Assembly (NCBI GenBank): GCA_020726505.1 | Contig: JAHLEZ010000016.1 | Location: 186,001 to 250,000 of the forward strand | Direction of reading: 5' to 3' | Source: Leptodontidium sp. MPI-SDFR-AT-0119 | Lineage: Eukaryota; Ascomycota; Leotiomycetes; Helotiales; Leptodontidiaceae | Length of the DNA: 64,000 nucleotides | Shown here: positions 11,550-21,967 of the stretch, one piece after another | Position numbering within the stretch: position 1 is the first letter of the stretch | Layout: every line of letters starts with the position of its first letter | Program-made: the position numbers and the translations under genes | Notes under the pieces: model-generated | Seen by the model: the letters and a program-made list of their open reading frames with translations, nothing else | What the model was told of the DNA's origin: nothing | Database searches by the model: none

Positions 11550-12624
11550 TTGGTCATCACTCGCCATTGCCTCTTACCTGCCCAAAAAATTTCATTATTG
11601 CGCTTTCTCGACTATCCTCGTCGTCACCCGACGTTTACTCGACAACCCTACTCCCACCCCTCCATTCCCGATCCCCAGACGCGATCCGGACAAACAGCAA
11701 ATATATCAACAGCGACGCCGCAGACAGGTACAACCGTCGTTTCCTCTATTCACGAGCTACTTCTTCTGCTCGGCAACTTGATCAGCCTTCCAGTCGACCC
11801 TCCTTCGCTAATTATGCTTCGACCTGGAGGGTATCAGGCTCGGCCGGCTTGGTTCAATATCTCTCCTGTTGCTTTGCGTGGCACCTAAATTGACTTACAT
11901 TATCGATATCCATATCTTGGGCAACGACGCCTTCTCTACTACAAACAGCACCGGGATTTCACTTAAAACCATCCTTGAAAACCCAAAAATCCCCAAGGTT
12001 TTCTTTAATATCCGCAACGACTCGGACGCGTTATATAGTCAGTACCATATCTGCGTCGACGGAATCATTAACGTCCAGGTTTTGGAGCTCGCCACGCGTA
12101 ACTCCTCGAAGGATTTTGTTGCTGGCTTGGCCAGATGTATTGAGAAGGATAGTACCGCCTCCGGCGTCACCAAACAGATATGGCAGCATACAAAAGAGAG
12201 TGTCAGCCAGCTCTATGATCCCCGAAAAGGCGACCGCTATGATATGTTCAACGAACGTCCTTTGAAGACAAAAATTGTACAATATTGTAAACAAGATGTA
12301 GAACTGTTACCTACATTGTGGGAGGTCTATAGCCGCAGGCTTCGCGTGCCTAGCAATGGTTTTTGGCGATCTATGGTGAGGGAAGCGACACAGGAACGGA
12401 TTAAGCTCTCGCGGAGCATACACTACAACGGCCAGGCAAAGACCAAGATTTGCGGGCCTTGGGATTTGGACAATATCAAGAATTCGAGGGAAGACTGGAA
12501 CAACGATGTAATGATGTGGGGTGTGAATGCGGGCATGATTCTTGACCAAGACGATAATTGGGTTAATACAACTCAGAAGCAAGTGCTCAAAAGCTCCGTT
12601 TTCAAACTGGTAGCTGTTTTCTAA
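11550..12624 (+). pseudogene. DEDD-type 3'-5' exonuclease domain protein, frameshifted
   Basis: The reading begins in the frame opened at 11550, where the end of the N-terminal part reads ELLLLLGNLISLPVDPPSL (to about 11815). It then continues one frame over with FDLEGIRLGRLGSISLLLL and runs open to the stop at 12624. DLEG supplies the first two acidic residues of the DEDD exonuclease superfamily. Later come KVFFNIRNDSDALYSQYHI (the ND motif in the second exo block) and YCKQDVELLPTLW (YxxxD, third block). Fungal paralogs have exactly this order. A single-base shift near 11815 separates PPSL from DLEG; no intron of normal form fits there. If real, the shift destroys the enzyme; if an assembly error, the protein would be about 340 aa. 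The expected role is RNA or DNA 3'-end trimming, nucleus or cytosol unknown. Confidence 0.68.
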
Positions 12625-13050
12625 CATAATCCTTCTCTGCGCGGAATCTAAATGCTATTGAAATGAGGAAATAAAGCTCATATCTACCACATGTACAATT
12701 CATCTCTCTCGTTGTGATCCTCTTCGTTGCGATTTCACCTCCTCGACTCGGCATGGATCATCCTCTATTCGACATAAGAGAAGGTTATACAAAGCCAGCA
12801 GGCATTGCTATCTTCCCATTTGCAGATCTGCTGGCGATGTTCGTGATCTTCGCCATAAGTTCAAACTTTTCTGGGAGGATCTTGGTAATGCTGTAGAAGA
12901 TTAGCTATCGGAATATTGAAAATGCTATACAGAGCCTGGAAATTAATTGTGTAGCAGTGCCCAATTTTGGTAGCAAGCCAGCTGAGATTCGAGTTGTTGT
13001 TCCCGGACGTCTTGTACCTATTTACAGTCAGCAATGATAGCAAGTCGTTG
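12625..13050. other. No recognisable gene
   Basis: Short open frames only (12714-12896 plus, 12861-13061 minus), no motif. It ends where Copia-like coding sequence begins. Confidence 0.4.
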
Positions 13051-13827
13051 GGTCTGCGCACACTAATTTCGCAATAGCTTCACCGCAGACAAAGACAGCA
13101 CCGGAACCTAAGACGTCGATAAAGATCATCCAGCGTTTCCGTAAGGGGCCGTAATAGGTCGCAGGAAGGGCAATTGGCCCAGGACGAAGAGACGCCGCTG
13201 CCAGAGAGGCGTAGCCGACGCAGTTGACGTCCAAAGAGACCTTTCGAACAGGCTCGAGTAGTTACAGATGGGCCAAACATACCGTTGAACTACGAAGAGG
13301 CCGTGAACGACAAGCTATACGGACAGCAGTGGAGGGACGCAATTGAGGACGAGCTAGTTACACTGCAGGCCCTCAATACGTGGAAGGTTACGGACCTGCC
13401 ATACGGCCGTAAGGCCGTTGGATCCCAATGGGTATTCACAGTCAAATATACACCCACAGACCTGCTAGACAAGTTTAAGGCTAGGCTAGTCGCCCAGGGG
13501 TTCTCTCAAGTCCCTGGGCCGACTTCGAAGAGACGTTCTCTCCTACAGGTACTAAAATCACGTTACGGACTAAAACAGTCAGGCCGTGAGTGGTATTTGG
13601 AAGCCACGAAGGGGCTGGCAGAGCTTAGTATCGAGCCTACCTTTGCAGATTCATGTATTTTCGTCAACAAAGATCAGAGCATAATCGTTGGCCTAGACGT
13701 TGACGATATGGTAATTCTTGCGCACGATATTACAATCGTACGAGAATTCAAGATAGCAATAGCCAAGAGGTGGGGTGGGAACGGCAGGCCTGCAAGAAAT
13801 GTTGGGAAGAAGGTCGCCAAAGCTTAA
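13050..13827 (+). mobile_element. Ty1/Copia reverse transcriptase fragment with internal deletion
   Basis: The frame from 13285 shows the start of Copia RVT_2: NYEEAVN...QWRDAIEDEL, NTWKVTDLPYG, VGSQWVFTVKY, FKARLVAQGFSQ. Right after VPG the sequence jumps to KSRYGLKQSGREWY and FADSCIFVNKD followed by VGLDVDDMVILAHD, the family's YxDD-type block. The part between (the conserved FSP...R...A segment) is missing. Weak Copia-like sequence extends upstream to about 13050 (KTSIKIIQRFRKGP). Defective, without RNase H. Confidence 0.78.
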
Positions 13828-14109
13828 GTAGGTACTCTTAGATTGTATCATAGGTAGGTTGGATATGGACATAGAATCTCAGAACGAAGATACCCATAGT
13901 GCGTTGCATTCTCTTAGAGGATAGATCAACTCATCGAGGGTCACCATCGCTCGAAACATAAGATCCTACTCTACCACAACTGCAAACCCTTATAAACGCT
14001 CAGCTAGTATTGGAACTCAATAACCCGACGAAGCAATTCGGTCTTCAGTGTACAAAAGATCGCAGCAATACCAAGGACCAAGAAACTTCCTCCTCATGGT
14101 GAGCGAGAT

Positions 14110-15885
14110 TCAAATAAGTGTGAATGTCCGCAGCTCAACACCATCAGACGATTCAGGCCTTAGGGCCTCGCCTCTCATAATCCCATGCACATAAGATTTA
14201 CCAAGCAGCTTGAAAATTCCGTCCGATTCTCTCAAAATATAAGGAAACTTCCCACCCAGTAAGACAACCGCCAAATCACCTACCACTATCTCCTTTGGTC
14301 CGAGTCCCATATACCCCATTTCAGTGATGAAGAACCTTCTGTTGGCGACAGTGTGTATAAACGCCGCAACGAGAACCTGGATTTTCTTCATTTCTGCAGC
14401 GCCGAGAGTCATGTCGGGCATAGTGTAGCCGTCCAAGGCGGCGTCCAGGCGGAGACCGGCCTCAAAGAATGATAGGTCGGAGGACGGTACTGATGCTAAG
14501 GACGAAGCGGTAGTCGTGAAGAAATACTGTAGTAGAACCCGCCAGTTCTCGATATCATCAAGATTGTTAGAGTAGAGCGGGAGGCCGGCTAGGTGGTCTA
14601 AGTGTTGGAAGAAAAAGGGGCTGAGAAGTCTGCCCTCCCGTTCTGTTCGGTCCACAATTGAGATCCGGTCCACCACACAGCCCGTCAGATGGAGTCTCTT
14701 GAGATCCTCGCTGAAAACAAAATCTGCGGTAGTGTCCCCGGCAGCTTGATGGAGTTTCTTTTTCATCAGAATCGGATTGCTTATCAAAGTCTCCATTGGA
14801 TCGTCGGGCATTGTCGACCAATCAGGAACCCAGGTCGGCAGTTGTATGGTCTTTTTAGACCATACACTGCTAAACAAGTCCAGATTTGAATCTGTTTGAA
14901 TCAATCTCATCGCCACATCTGTATAAACTTCTGCTTCGGTCTTCGTATAGTCTGGTACGATCCCCATCTGGTCTCTGTCATGAGCAACGCCCAACAATGC
15001 ATACACTTTATCCTTCGCGTTCTTGCTATTCAAAATATGACACATCCTCAATAAGTGATAGAAAGTCTTTGGATGGGGGTAGTCATATCCATGACCGTAT
15101 GCATAACTTTTCAAATCATCCTGTGCAGTCAGACAATCGCTCCCTCTTCTCTCGGTAGTGACTCTCGGAATCCTGCCATTGAGAGATAAGTGCGCGAGTT
15201 TTCCAAACAAATCTCGGTGGACAATCACTCTCCCTAGAACCATAGCGACTTGGCGATTCAGCAGACTCTCTTGGACGATCCACACCCTACTCGACCAAGC
15301 CCGATCCATAAGTTCCGAGAGCGCTGCCCACGATGAGTGCCATGCTGGTGGGAATCTATTGCGTTGGAAGTTGGAGTCTTGGATCAGTTCGAGGTCTCGA
15401 TACGACCCTTGTCCCCGGCTCTGAGCAAATTCAACGAGCTTGGCGCCAAGTTGGAGACCCGAGTATGCGCGCTGATCAGCTGGGCCGATGTAAGTCACCA
15501 CACTGACGGCAGATCGATAAATGGATCCCATGAGGGCGACTTGTGAGTTGAGCTCTGCAGTGTCTGATTGATTTATGCAGATTCCGTCGGCCCAGATGAA
15601 GATATTCTTATTGTTTACGCTAGCCATGGCGCGATTATCTCGAAGGGCATGGTTGAGGCTAGTGGTTATCTTGACATGAAAGGAGCCGATTTGAATGGCG
15701 TGAGGTTTCTCGTCGGAACCCCAGACATACGAGAGAGCGAGGTAAGAGGGTACTTCGGCGAGCGGAAAAGTCTTGAGAGAGCCTCTGAGAGGGCTGTTTT
15801 CAACGCCAGGGGAGAGGTCCAGCAGGCGGATGGCAGGTTCTGTAGGGAGGGGCGAGTATTCGTAAAGAGGAGTCGTTTCCTCCAT
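14110..15885 (-). CDS. HET-domain (heterokaryon incompatibility) protein 1
   Basis: An intact single-exon gene of 591 aa. HET proteins are cytosolic cell-death effectors of fungal non-self recognition; the HET domain is distantly related to TIR domains. Seen here: the opening IRLLDL (19-24), the conserved block YLALSYVWG (48-56), IFIWADGICINQ (95-106) followed by the ...QVALMGSIYR helix, then RVWIVQESLL and, further on, DKVYALLGVA and LPTWVPDWS, the usual third block. The C-terminal part ends with the widespread GYMGLGP...GDLAVVLLGGKFPYIL...YVHGIMRGEA motif set shared by many HET proteins. No N- or C-terminal recognition repeats (WD40, ankyrin, TPR) are present. Start ATG at 15885; the upstream 480 bases are free of genes. 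No RIP-type stops. Confidence 0.92.
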   Translation of the reverse strand: MEETTPLYEYSPLPTEPAIRLLDLSPGVENSPLRGSLKTFPLAEVPSYLALSYVWGSDEKPHAIQIGSFHVKITTSLNHALRDNRAMASVNNKNIFIWADGICINQSDTAELNSQVALMGSIYRSAVSVVTYIGPADQRAYSGLQLGAKLVEFAQSRGQGSYRDLELIQDSNFQRNRFPPAWHSSWAALSELMDRAWSSRVWIVQESLLNRQVAMVLGRVIVHRDLFGKLAHLSLNGRIPRVTTERRGSDCLTAQDDLKSYAYGHGYDYPHPKTFYHLLRMCHILNSKNAKDKVYALLGVAHDRDQMGIVPDYTKTEAEVYTDVAMRLIQTDSNLDLFSSVWSKKTIQLPTWVPDWSTMPDDPMETLISNPILMKKKLHQAAGDTTADFVFSEDLKRLHLTGCVVDRISIVDRTEREGRLLSPFFFQHLDHLAGLPLYSNNLDDIENWRVLLQYFFTTTASSLASVPSSDLSFFEAGLRLDAALDGYTMPDMTLGAAEMKKIQVLVAAFIHTVANRRFFITEMGYMGLGPKEIVVGDLAVVLLGGKFPYILRESDGIFKLLGKSYVHGIMRGEALRPESSDGVELRTFTLI

Positions 15886-16364
15886 TGCCGCTAATATGGA
15901 ATGAACAATATCCTCAACCGTCTCAGAGTAAGGAGTTGTGTCTCCCAGGAGAGAATAATATCAGAAAGATAGGTGCGATCGCGCCGTACGACAGCCGGTT
16001 GGAAATTGGCCGAAGTGGTATTGGGGATTGAATTGTGATGATGATAGTTGCGCGGGCTGAGAGCACGGCTTTGGAAACCCCAAATTATCAAGTACTATGC
16101 GTTTAAAGGGTTGAACACTTCTACACTTTGGCCTTGTAACAAAGTTGCTTGCAGGGTTAGCCCGAATTCAGCCAATAGCCGAGCGACACGACAAGTGTCT
16201 TGACCGTATACGTGCACGTGCCAACAGCTAAATACAGTAAAGAAACTAAATCCGTATATCCCTCTCACATATCCAAGTCAGCAGCGAAAGCAGACTTCCA
16301 TCGCTTTATATAAAATACGTTTAGTAGCTAATAAGAGTAGAAATCTAATTCGCATCCTTCTGCC
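15886..16364. other. Upstream region of HET gene 1
   Basis: No coding potential recognised beyond a shadow frame at 15891-16091. It contains the presumed promoter of the minus-strand HET gene and ends at a solo LTR. Confidence 0.4.
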
Positions 16365-16667
16365 TGTTACGACCTACGATGCGCCTCGTATTCTAACCGA
16401 CACGGGCTCGTAGCATCGCTGGCTATGCGACGGCGCTAAGCCCAATAGGGAAGACTAAGAGGCGAGCCTGCGACATGTTGACGTGAATGGCACTCGACTA
16501 CGCTAGGCCCCATTAGGAGGGTCCTTCTTGTATTTATACTCGAGCTCCCCCTTACGGAGAGCTCTCCTTTCCTCCTTGTCTTTTCTTCTCGATTCTGAGC
16601 GTAGCTAGAGGCCCAAATACAAAGCTAGAGTCAACTCGCCGTATCAACCTCTTAGCCAGCCGTAACA
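16365..16667 (+). mobile_element. Solo LTR, family A/B, copy A
   Basis: 303 bases beginning TGTTACGACCT and ending CCAGCCGTAACA, so the ends form the inverted repeat TGTTACG/CGTAACA typical of LTRs. It aligns almost end to end with the reverse complement of 54586-54886. Flanking pentamers (CTGCC and GACTA) do not match, so no target duplication is left here. Confidence 0.88.
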
Positions 16668-16787
16668 GACTAGTATACTTATATAGCTTTCCTTAATTAC
16701 TTAAGAATTAATACTTAATTTTATTCTTTTTAGGTTTTAATAAAACTGGGATCGCGGGGTTACTTAAGAGCAAGACAACTAACTTAT

Positions 16788-17349
16788 CTAACTTATAACG
16801 CTTTAATATTAACACTTAAACCTCTTGAGTAATTCGTGCTTAGTCTCCCTTAAGTATATTATATATTTTCTTTTCTTGTAAATACGTATTAATATTACTA
16901 AGTAATATAGTATACTAATACTTTATATATACTATTACCTTAAATACTAGTAAATAAATAAATAAATATATAATTAAACTTAAATTAAATTAAATAAATT
17001 AATTATATTCTTTAGAATTTACTATTTTTAATTTTTAACCTTTTTCTTTACTTCTTATATACGTTTTTACTTAATACGTTTTAATTTATACTTTAGACTT
17101 ATATATAAAATAACTAATTATAATTTACGTTTTTATATTTTTATATTTATTTTATACTTTAGTTCGATATTTTAATTAATTTAACTTATATATCTCCTTT
17201 CTTTATTAAAAATTAATGACGATAATTATTTCCTTATAAAAGTAAATTATAATAGGGTTCTAATAAAAGTCTTGCCAAGGCTAATGTCGGAAATAACAGG
17301 ACTAACTTATACTTAATTTTGAGCCTCATTTAAGCTTATTTAAACGTAA
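16788..17349 (+). repeat. A+T-rich dispersed repeat, copy R1
   Basis: About 560 bases nearly colinear with 23277-23854 and, more distantly, with about 53040-53470, all in the same orientation. It starts CTAACTTATAACG and ends AAACGTAA; both strands are full of TTAATA/TATA-like words, as after heavy RIP. No coding sequence. It could be a degraded LTR or non-autonomous element. Confidence 0.82.
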
Positions 17350-17383
17350 CCTTAATAAATTGAATTAACAATTCTACTGACAA

Positions 17384-17776
17384 TTAAGGAAACTTGCGAA
17401 ACTTGACGCCCGAGATTCTGTGCAGGGTCACCGCATCAGTTTTTACAGATCCCAATTCCTTGCGTAGCCGCTGGTTGTCGGCCTCCAAGTTCGAGTCCTC
17501 GGACTTGGGCTCTTCGACAGAGGCGAGGATTGAGGAGAGAAGCTCGGTAGATATCTGAACCGTTGAAGCTTGAACAGGTGCTTCCGGCATTCTGACAATG
17601 AGGTCCAACATTGATATGAAAGCGGACAGGTCTTCGAGGAACAAGCTCCTGTGTTGATTCTCCGTTGGGACGTTGGAGTGAGACCTGGAACAGGAGACAG
17701 GAGATGTGGGTCGCGTCTGAACTCGCGCTAGAACACGAGATGAGACGGCACTACGTGATAGAGTGCGTAGGTACAA
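17384..17776 (-). CDS. Hypothetical protein, probably truncated at the R1 repeat
   Basis: A 130-aa open frame of ordinary codon composition set between A+T-rich repeat and the flavodoxin gene. The N-terminal part is Ser/Arg/Thr-rich and could be a targeting or disordered segment. The middle is hydrophobic (DLSAFISMLDLIVRMPEA) and the C-terminal third (EDSNLEADNQRLRKELGSVK) has heptad spacing like a short coiled coil. The frame ends within about 40 bases of the right edge of repeat R1, so the original C-terminus may have been cut off by that insertion. No family recognised. The start at 17776 is simply the first ATG. Confidence 0.4.
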   Translation of the reverse strand: MYLRTLSRSAVSSRVLARVQTRPTSPVSCSRSHSNVPTENQHRSLFLEDLSAFISMLDLIVRMPEAPVQASTVQISTELLSSILASVEEPKSEDSNLEADNQRLRKELGSVKTDAVTLHRISGVKFRKFP

Positions 17777-17973
17777 AAATGGATATCAACAAAAATTTTG
17801 AGCGAAGGCATCACTTCAGATGCTAGATATCGGCATCTGAGTAACAAATTATTTATTATATTCCTACCATTTCCTCATGGAATTGTGCAATCCAAAGTCA
17901 CCCTCTTCCAAACCCAAATCAAGAACGCCCGCTTCGCCAATTTCCCAACCTAATTCCTCGAGAACTTTCTTCC

Positions 17974-18601
17974 CTATCCCAACGTTCCCAACCTCTGCTG
18001 CTCAGTCCTCAGTTGTCTCACGATCCCACCAGCCCATTCATCCATGGCCTCCCAGTTCCTCTTATCCTCGAACTTGAGCCCGAAGCAGTGGAAGAAAAGT
18101 TTGAGACAACCTCCCACGTCCTTCTCCTGGTACGCTCCATAGAACAGCTTGTGTCCTTCAAGTACCATTTGTTTTGATAGCCAGTCTTTCATTTGCTTCT
18201 CCTCTCCCTCAAATTGGCTTTGTGGAGGCATCCCGACGCTGAATGCCCATGTGGGCTTTGGGTTGTCGCGGAGTGCTGTCGTGTTGTTCTTGACGAATTT
18301 CTTTCCTTTTCTCGTCCAGCTCCCAGCATGGATGCAAGAGCCAATAATGATGGCATCTACATCGGCTCGGTTAGCACAGTTCATCGTTGAAGCAGAAGCT
18401 TCGAAATTTCGATGTGAAGAGGTTTCCTTGGGCACAGAAGTCTAGCTCTAGCCACTTACCGAAGTCATCGACCGATGCTTTCGTCTCCACGGGTTCGAGG
18501 GTGATGCTGCTGAAATCTGCTTCAGCTATTCTCGCCTGGATACGCTCTGCAATGGAACGTGTACTCCCACTTGTCGTTGCGTATGTAATGAGAATCTTCA
18601 T
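17974..18601 (-). CDS. Flavodoxin-domain protein (HemG-like), two exons
   Basis: A 174-aa flavodoxin-fold protein expected to bind FMN. Exon 1 is 18601-18460, intron 18459-18357 (103 bases; GTAAGT, branch GTGCTAAC, TAG), exon 2 18356-17974. The N-terminus MKILITYATTSGSTRSIAE carries the FMN phosphate loop (T/S-rich, residues 8-16). The join produces DDFDAIIIGSCIHAGSW, the second flavodoxin block near the isoalloxazine ring. The C-terminal half has the LRDNPKPTWAFSVG and DEWAGGIVRQL elements seen in the protoporphyrinogen-oxidase HemG/flavodoxin_5 group. A redox role is inferred from the fold; an actual partner is not indicated by the neighbours. Length fits the family and no damage is visible. 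Confidence 0.8.
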
Positions 18602-19723
18602 TTCGTCTCTTCTGAATCGATTTTGACGAGTTTTGTATTTTGTATTTTGTATTTTGAATTGTGTATTTGGTTTTGCGAAGAGGAAGTCAGCGATGGTGTT
18701 TTACCTCCAGCTACTTCTTAAATATCCATGATCATGGTGATTTTGTGGGGAGATTGTGGTGTCGAGCGTGACCCCCGGTTTGGCCTTCACATCACACCAC
18801 TGTGGTGGGACCATGGTGTGGCAAGCCTTTTACCCCAGGAAAACTCCTTGCCGATGAACCACTTCCTGAGAAACACGCTAGTGAACCAGTGGAGTGACCT
18901 CAACTAAAATTTTCAAGTCATTGACTGATAGATTAGCGGCGGCCAAGTGCGCTGCTTTGACTGTTGATTAAGAGGGCAACTCCAAGTCCTCGGCCATTGG
19001 CAGCTTTCGCGTACTGTGTGTCCCTCAGCTGCCATAAACAGACCTTTCAGCGCACGTGCCCTGAAGCTCAGTTGCTGTAGCGCCTGCATTTACAGGGGTG
19101 TTTCAGCTAGTGCGGGGTATCAACAAAACATCAACAAAGCCTTGTTTCCTACCTAAAATTCACACTTTTGAATGCAATCAAGATGCCCGAAAGGCTACAG
19201 CATACGGATATAAATAATCTGAAGTTGGGATTTATGAGAAGAACAAGTGCTTTCAATTGTATCATAGTAAAAGGTAGAAATCAGGGCTAAAAACCCTTAC
19301 TTTAGATGCGCACCCTGAAGTTTGATGTTCCTTGCTTAAATTGTAGGGGGTTTAGGGCATGTTTCCGGTGGCAGTTGAGGGGATAGTCATGAACATTTAT
19401 TTTCAGCCTCGCACTCGAAAGCTAAAGTAACAACGAACATCAGCATCTTTTGAGTTTAAGAGAATGGAGAAGTGTCCAAGTGATCATTTTCGGGGTTTCC
19501 GGGGTATCTTTCCGCACACTGCCAAACTAGGTCGAATCGCCCGCTGGCTCAACCGCGAAAGACTATTTAACACTACCCAACGCATCGACAAATCCAACGA
19601 CTTAAATACAATTCCCCCACTTTGTACTTAATATTCAATGGCACCGCTTATGTCCTTCCTCCTTGCCTTTCGTATAGCGAGAGAGAATACCAAAAGACAC
19701 TCGCTTCATGGATTTGCATACCA
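18602..19723. other. Intergenic with an imperfect palindrome and a piggyBac-end-like motif
   Basis: 18793-18820 holds an inverted repeat (CACACCA ... TGGTGTG). 19365-19395 contains GGTGGCAGTTGAGGGGATAG, closely resembling the terminal sequence TGGCAGTTGGGGGGATAG of the piggyBac-like element ending at 43864, so a small non-autonomous relative may sit at about 19.1-19.4 kb. No genes seen. Confidence 0.4.
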
Positions 19724-19990
19724 TCAAGCCCTCCCTCGCCCTGCTTGAAACGTCAGTGATGAGCACTCTTTCATCCCCAGAATTCTGTTAAAAGCTCGAT
19801 ACCCGCCCCTAAACAAGATATTACTCGAAATTAGAAGGCAAGGATGTACCGACCTCAGCTGGTCCGATCGTAATAACACAGAACATCGGAGACACAATAT
19901 CCGTCCTATCCCCCTCAACCTAAAATGCCTCACCAGCTCTCCATACACAACAACATGGCCCTCAGCTTTCGGTATCACTCTCACTTCCAC
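19724..19990 (-). pseudogene. Small gene fragment cut off by a Copia insertion
   Basis: The frame starts EVRVIPKAEGHVVVYGELVR. After a one-base shift it continues GDRTDIVSPMFCVITIGPAE up to a good 5' splice site (GTCGGT near 19855), with a possible 3' splice (AACAG near 19787) leading to NSGDERVLITDVSSRARE. Upstream reading continues THEIVEV and then meets a stop at the edge of Copia-derived DNA (about 20000-20030). The family is not known to me. The combination of coding-like sequence, plausible intron and abrupt 5' end suggests a real gene truncated by the retroelement. Confidence 0.35.
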
Positions 19991-20239
19991 AATCTCATGT
20001 GTGACTCAAATAATAAGATCTTTAAATTAACTCTCCTCTTTACTTTCTAGCCTAATATATTAACTTCTACGCCTATAATAGCTGTTTTTACCTCCTAAAA
20101 CAAATCCCAATAGTTATTCGACAAAAGTGCCACAGAGTATGTATCTAATAATATATTTAAGTTTATCACTTACAAGGCTATATCTGACTTACTATTAATA
20201 TCTATAATAAACAGTCTATCTAGACCTGACGGTATTAAC

Positions 20240-20388
20240 TGTAACGACTGGCTCCTGTACAGTCGTCACGTGTGTATTGCCTATGCCGCATTGGGCCTAG
20301 CCCTGATTAGTCAGCCTCTCCTCAAGAGAGTGCTCGTGTTCCTGTAGCTTTCTCTCCTCAATTGATTCTTCTAAGTCAAACCGTCACA
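20240..20388 (+). mobile_element. Solo LTR (149 bases) with target duplication TTAAC
   Basis: Begins TGTAACGACTGG and ends CCGTCACA; TTAAC stands on both sides (20235-20239 and 20389-20393). It interrupts the Copia protease region, and the reading continues after one copy of the pentamer. It differs from the A/B family and from the Gypsy LTR apart from the terminal TGT(A/G)ACG. Confidence 0.85.
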
Positions 20389-20666
20389 TTAACACATATA
20401 TACTTAGAATAGTCAAATCCGACGGAAATATTAGAGTAGTATATTACTATGATATTCTGTACATGCCTTAATCGCCCGTGTGTTTATATTCTAAGTACAA
20501 ATTAGATAAATTAGATAGTTACCTCCGGTCTAATAAGATCTTTACGTCGTCCGACAAGGAGATCTATATAATTAATAAGGAACTTGTCGTTATACTCGGA
20601 TGGTACCACTGATTCCGGTGTAGAATCGACACATTTAAGGGGTAAAATCCTGTGTGGCAAAATGTG

Positions 20667-21967
20667 TATTCAAGGAAAGGAGAGCTCTGTACGGAAGGGG
20701 GTTTCAGGTGGGTCTCGTCCACCCCCCTGGATTCTGCCATATTCTACGCTGTATTTGGAAATCTATTTACATTACTACCTAGAAGGTCCTCCTTTCCTTA
20801 ATCTAACCTTTTCTAGCCTTTGTAATATTGTATCTATAAATCTATTGATTAAATTAATAGTTATCTCCTTTTCCTAGATATCTAACATAGCTACTTTCAA
20901 GTCTTCAAGTTTCCACCCTCTGTGAAGATTCCGGTTTCGTAGCTTTTACTTTAGGAATCTCCAAATATTCTCAATTAGATTGAGATCTAATGAGTAAGGA
21001 GGCCAATTAATTAAATAGATATAGCACTCTAATAGTATAATATTATAAAATCTATAATTCCCCTTCGTATTAATCTTTCCGTGAACCTTACTATTATCCT
21101 TCACGTAAAAGAAGTCTCCTAGTTGTTTAAATATCTCTTTTAATAGTCCTTTAAGGATTTGGTTTACGTACTTTTATTATATAAATCCCTTTCCCTCTCC
21201 TTCGTATAAAACAAAGTATAATACTAACTTGAAATTGTACCCAATTGTAGCCCAAGCTATTACTGACTTATGCCCTAAGTGGAAGGTAAATTAAATACAA
21301 TCAAGCCTTCTTCTTTCTCCTCGCCAATGAAGAATCTTACGTCTACGAAGTAAGTCTATACAAGTAATCGTCTCATCCGTAAATCTCCCTCGTCGCCAAT
21401 ACTCTTTCTTTCGGTCCTAATTCACAATAGAAAAGCTCCACCGCTTAAGTTTATTTTCTTTTAATAAAAATGACTTGTAATTAGGAGAGTAGTAGTAATA
21501 ACCGTGACTTTTAAAAGCTACGAGTAAAATATTATTACAGTAATCTAATTTAAAATTCTCACGAATTTATCGAGGAGAAGAGACTCGTCGATCGTAATAG
21601 CTTATAAACTACTAAATAATCTCTTGAATCTTCTCGTTTAATATCTTTAGAGGTGCACCGAGAGGTTTTGCTTGTTAATCGGGTTTATTAATAAAATATT
21701 GAGCTAAAGAGCGTGGAATACTAAGTTTACGTGCTGCGGCACGTTGAGAATAGCCTTCATCGAGGAAGGTTTTAAAGCGCACACGGGCTAGAGTCTTATG
21801 TGTCCAAGGCATTTTAATAATGTTTACCCTATATAAATCAGTTAGGAATAGTCATTAAATCAATAAAGGGGGCATAGGTTCTACGAGCTTCGATGAGTCT
21901 CACCGCCCGGCAGGGGTGGACGAGACCCACCTGGAACCCCCTTCCGTACGAGAGCTCTCCTTAAATA
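20667..21967 (-). mobile_element. Tc1/mariner-family element, RIP-inactivated
   Basis: Ends are inverted repeats: left GGAGAGCTCTGTACGGAAGG and right, read inward, GGAGAGCTCTCGTACGGAAG, both going on into GGTGGGTCTCGTCCACCCC. TA lies at each edge. On the minus strand a transposase starts near 21815 (PWTHKTLARVRFKTFLDEGY, then a helix-turn-helix QRAAARKLSIPRS). Further on are VKDNSKVHGK (second catalytic D block, normally QDNAPIH) and LINWPPYSLDLNLIENIW, the family's WP..SPDLNPIE block with the third acidic residue. Many stops; non-functional. Confidence 0.85.

Noticed and set aside
18793..18820. Intrinsic terminator hairpin
   Set aside because: A eukaryotic context; the inverted repeat is imperfect with a GC-rich loop and lacks a T run, so it is only noted as a palindrome.
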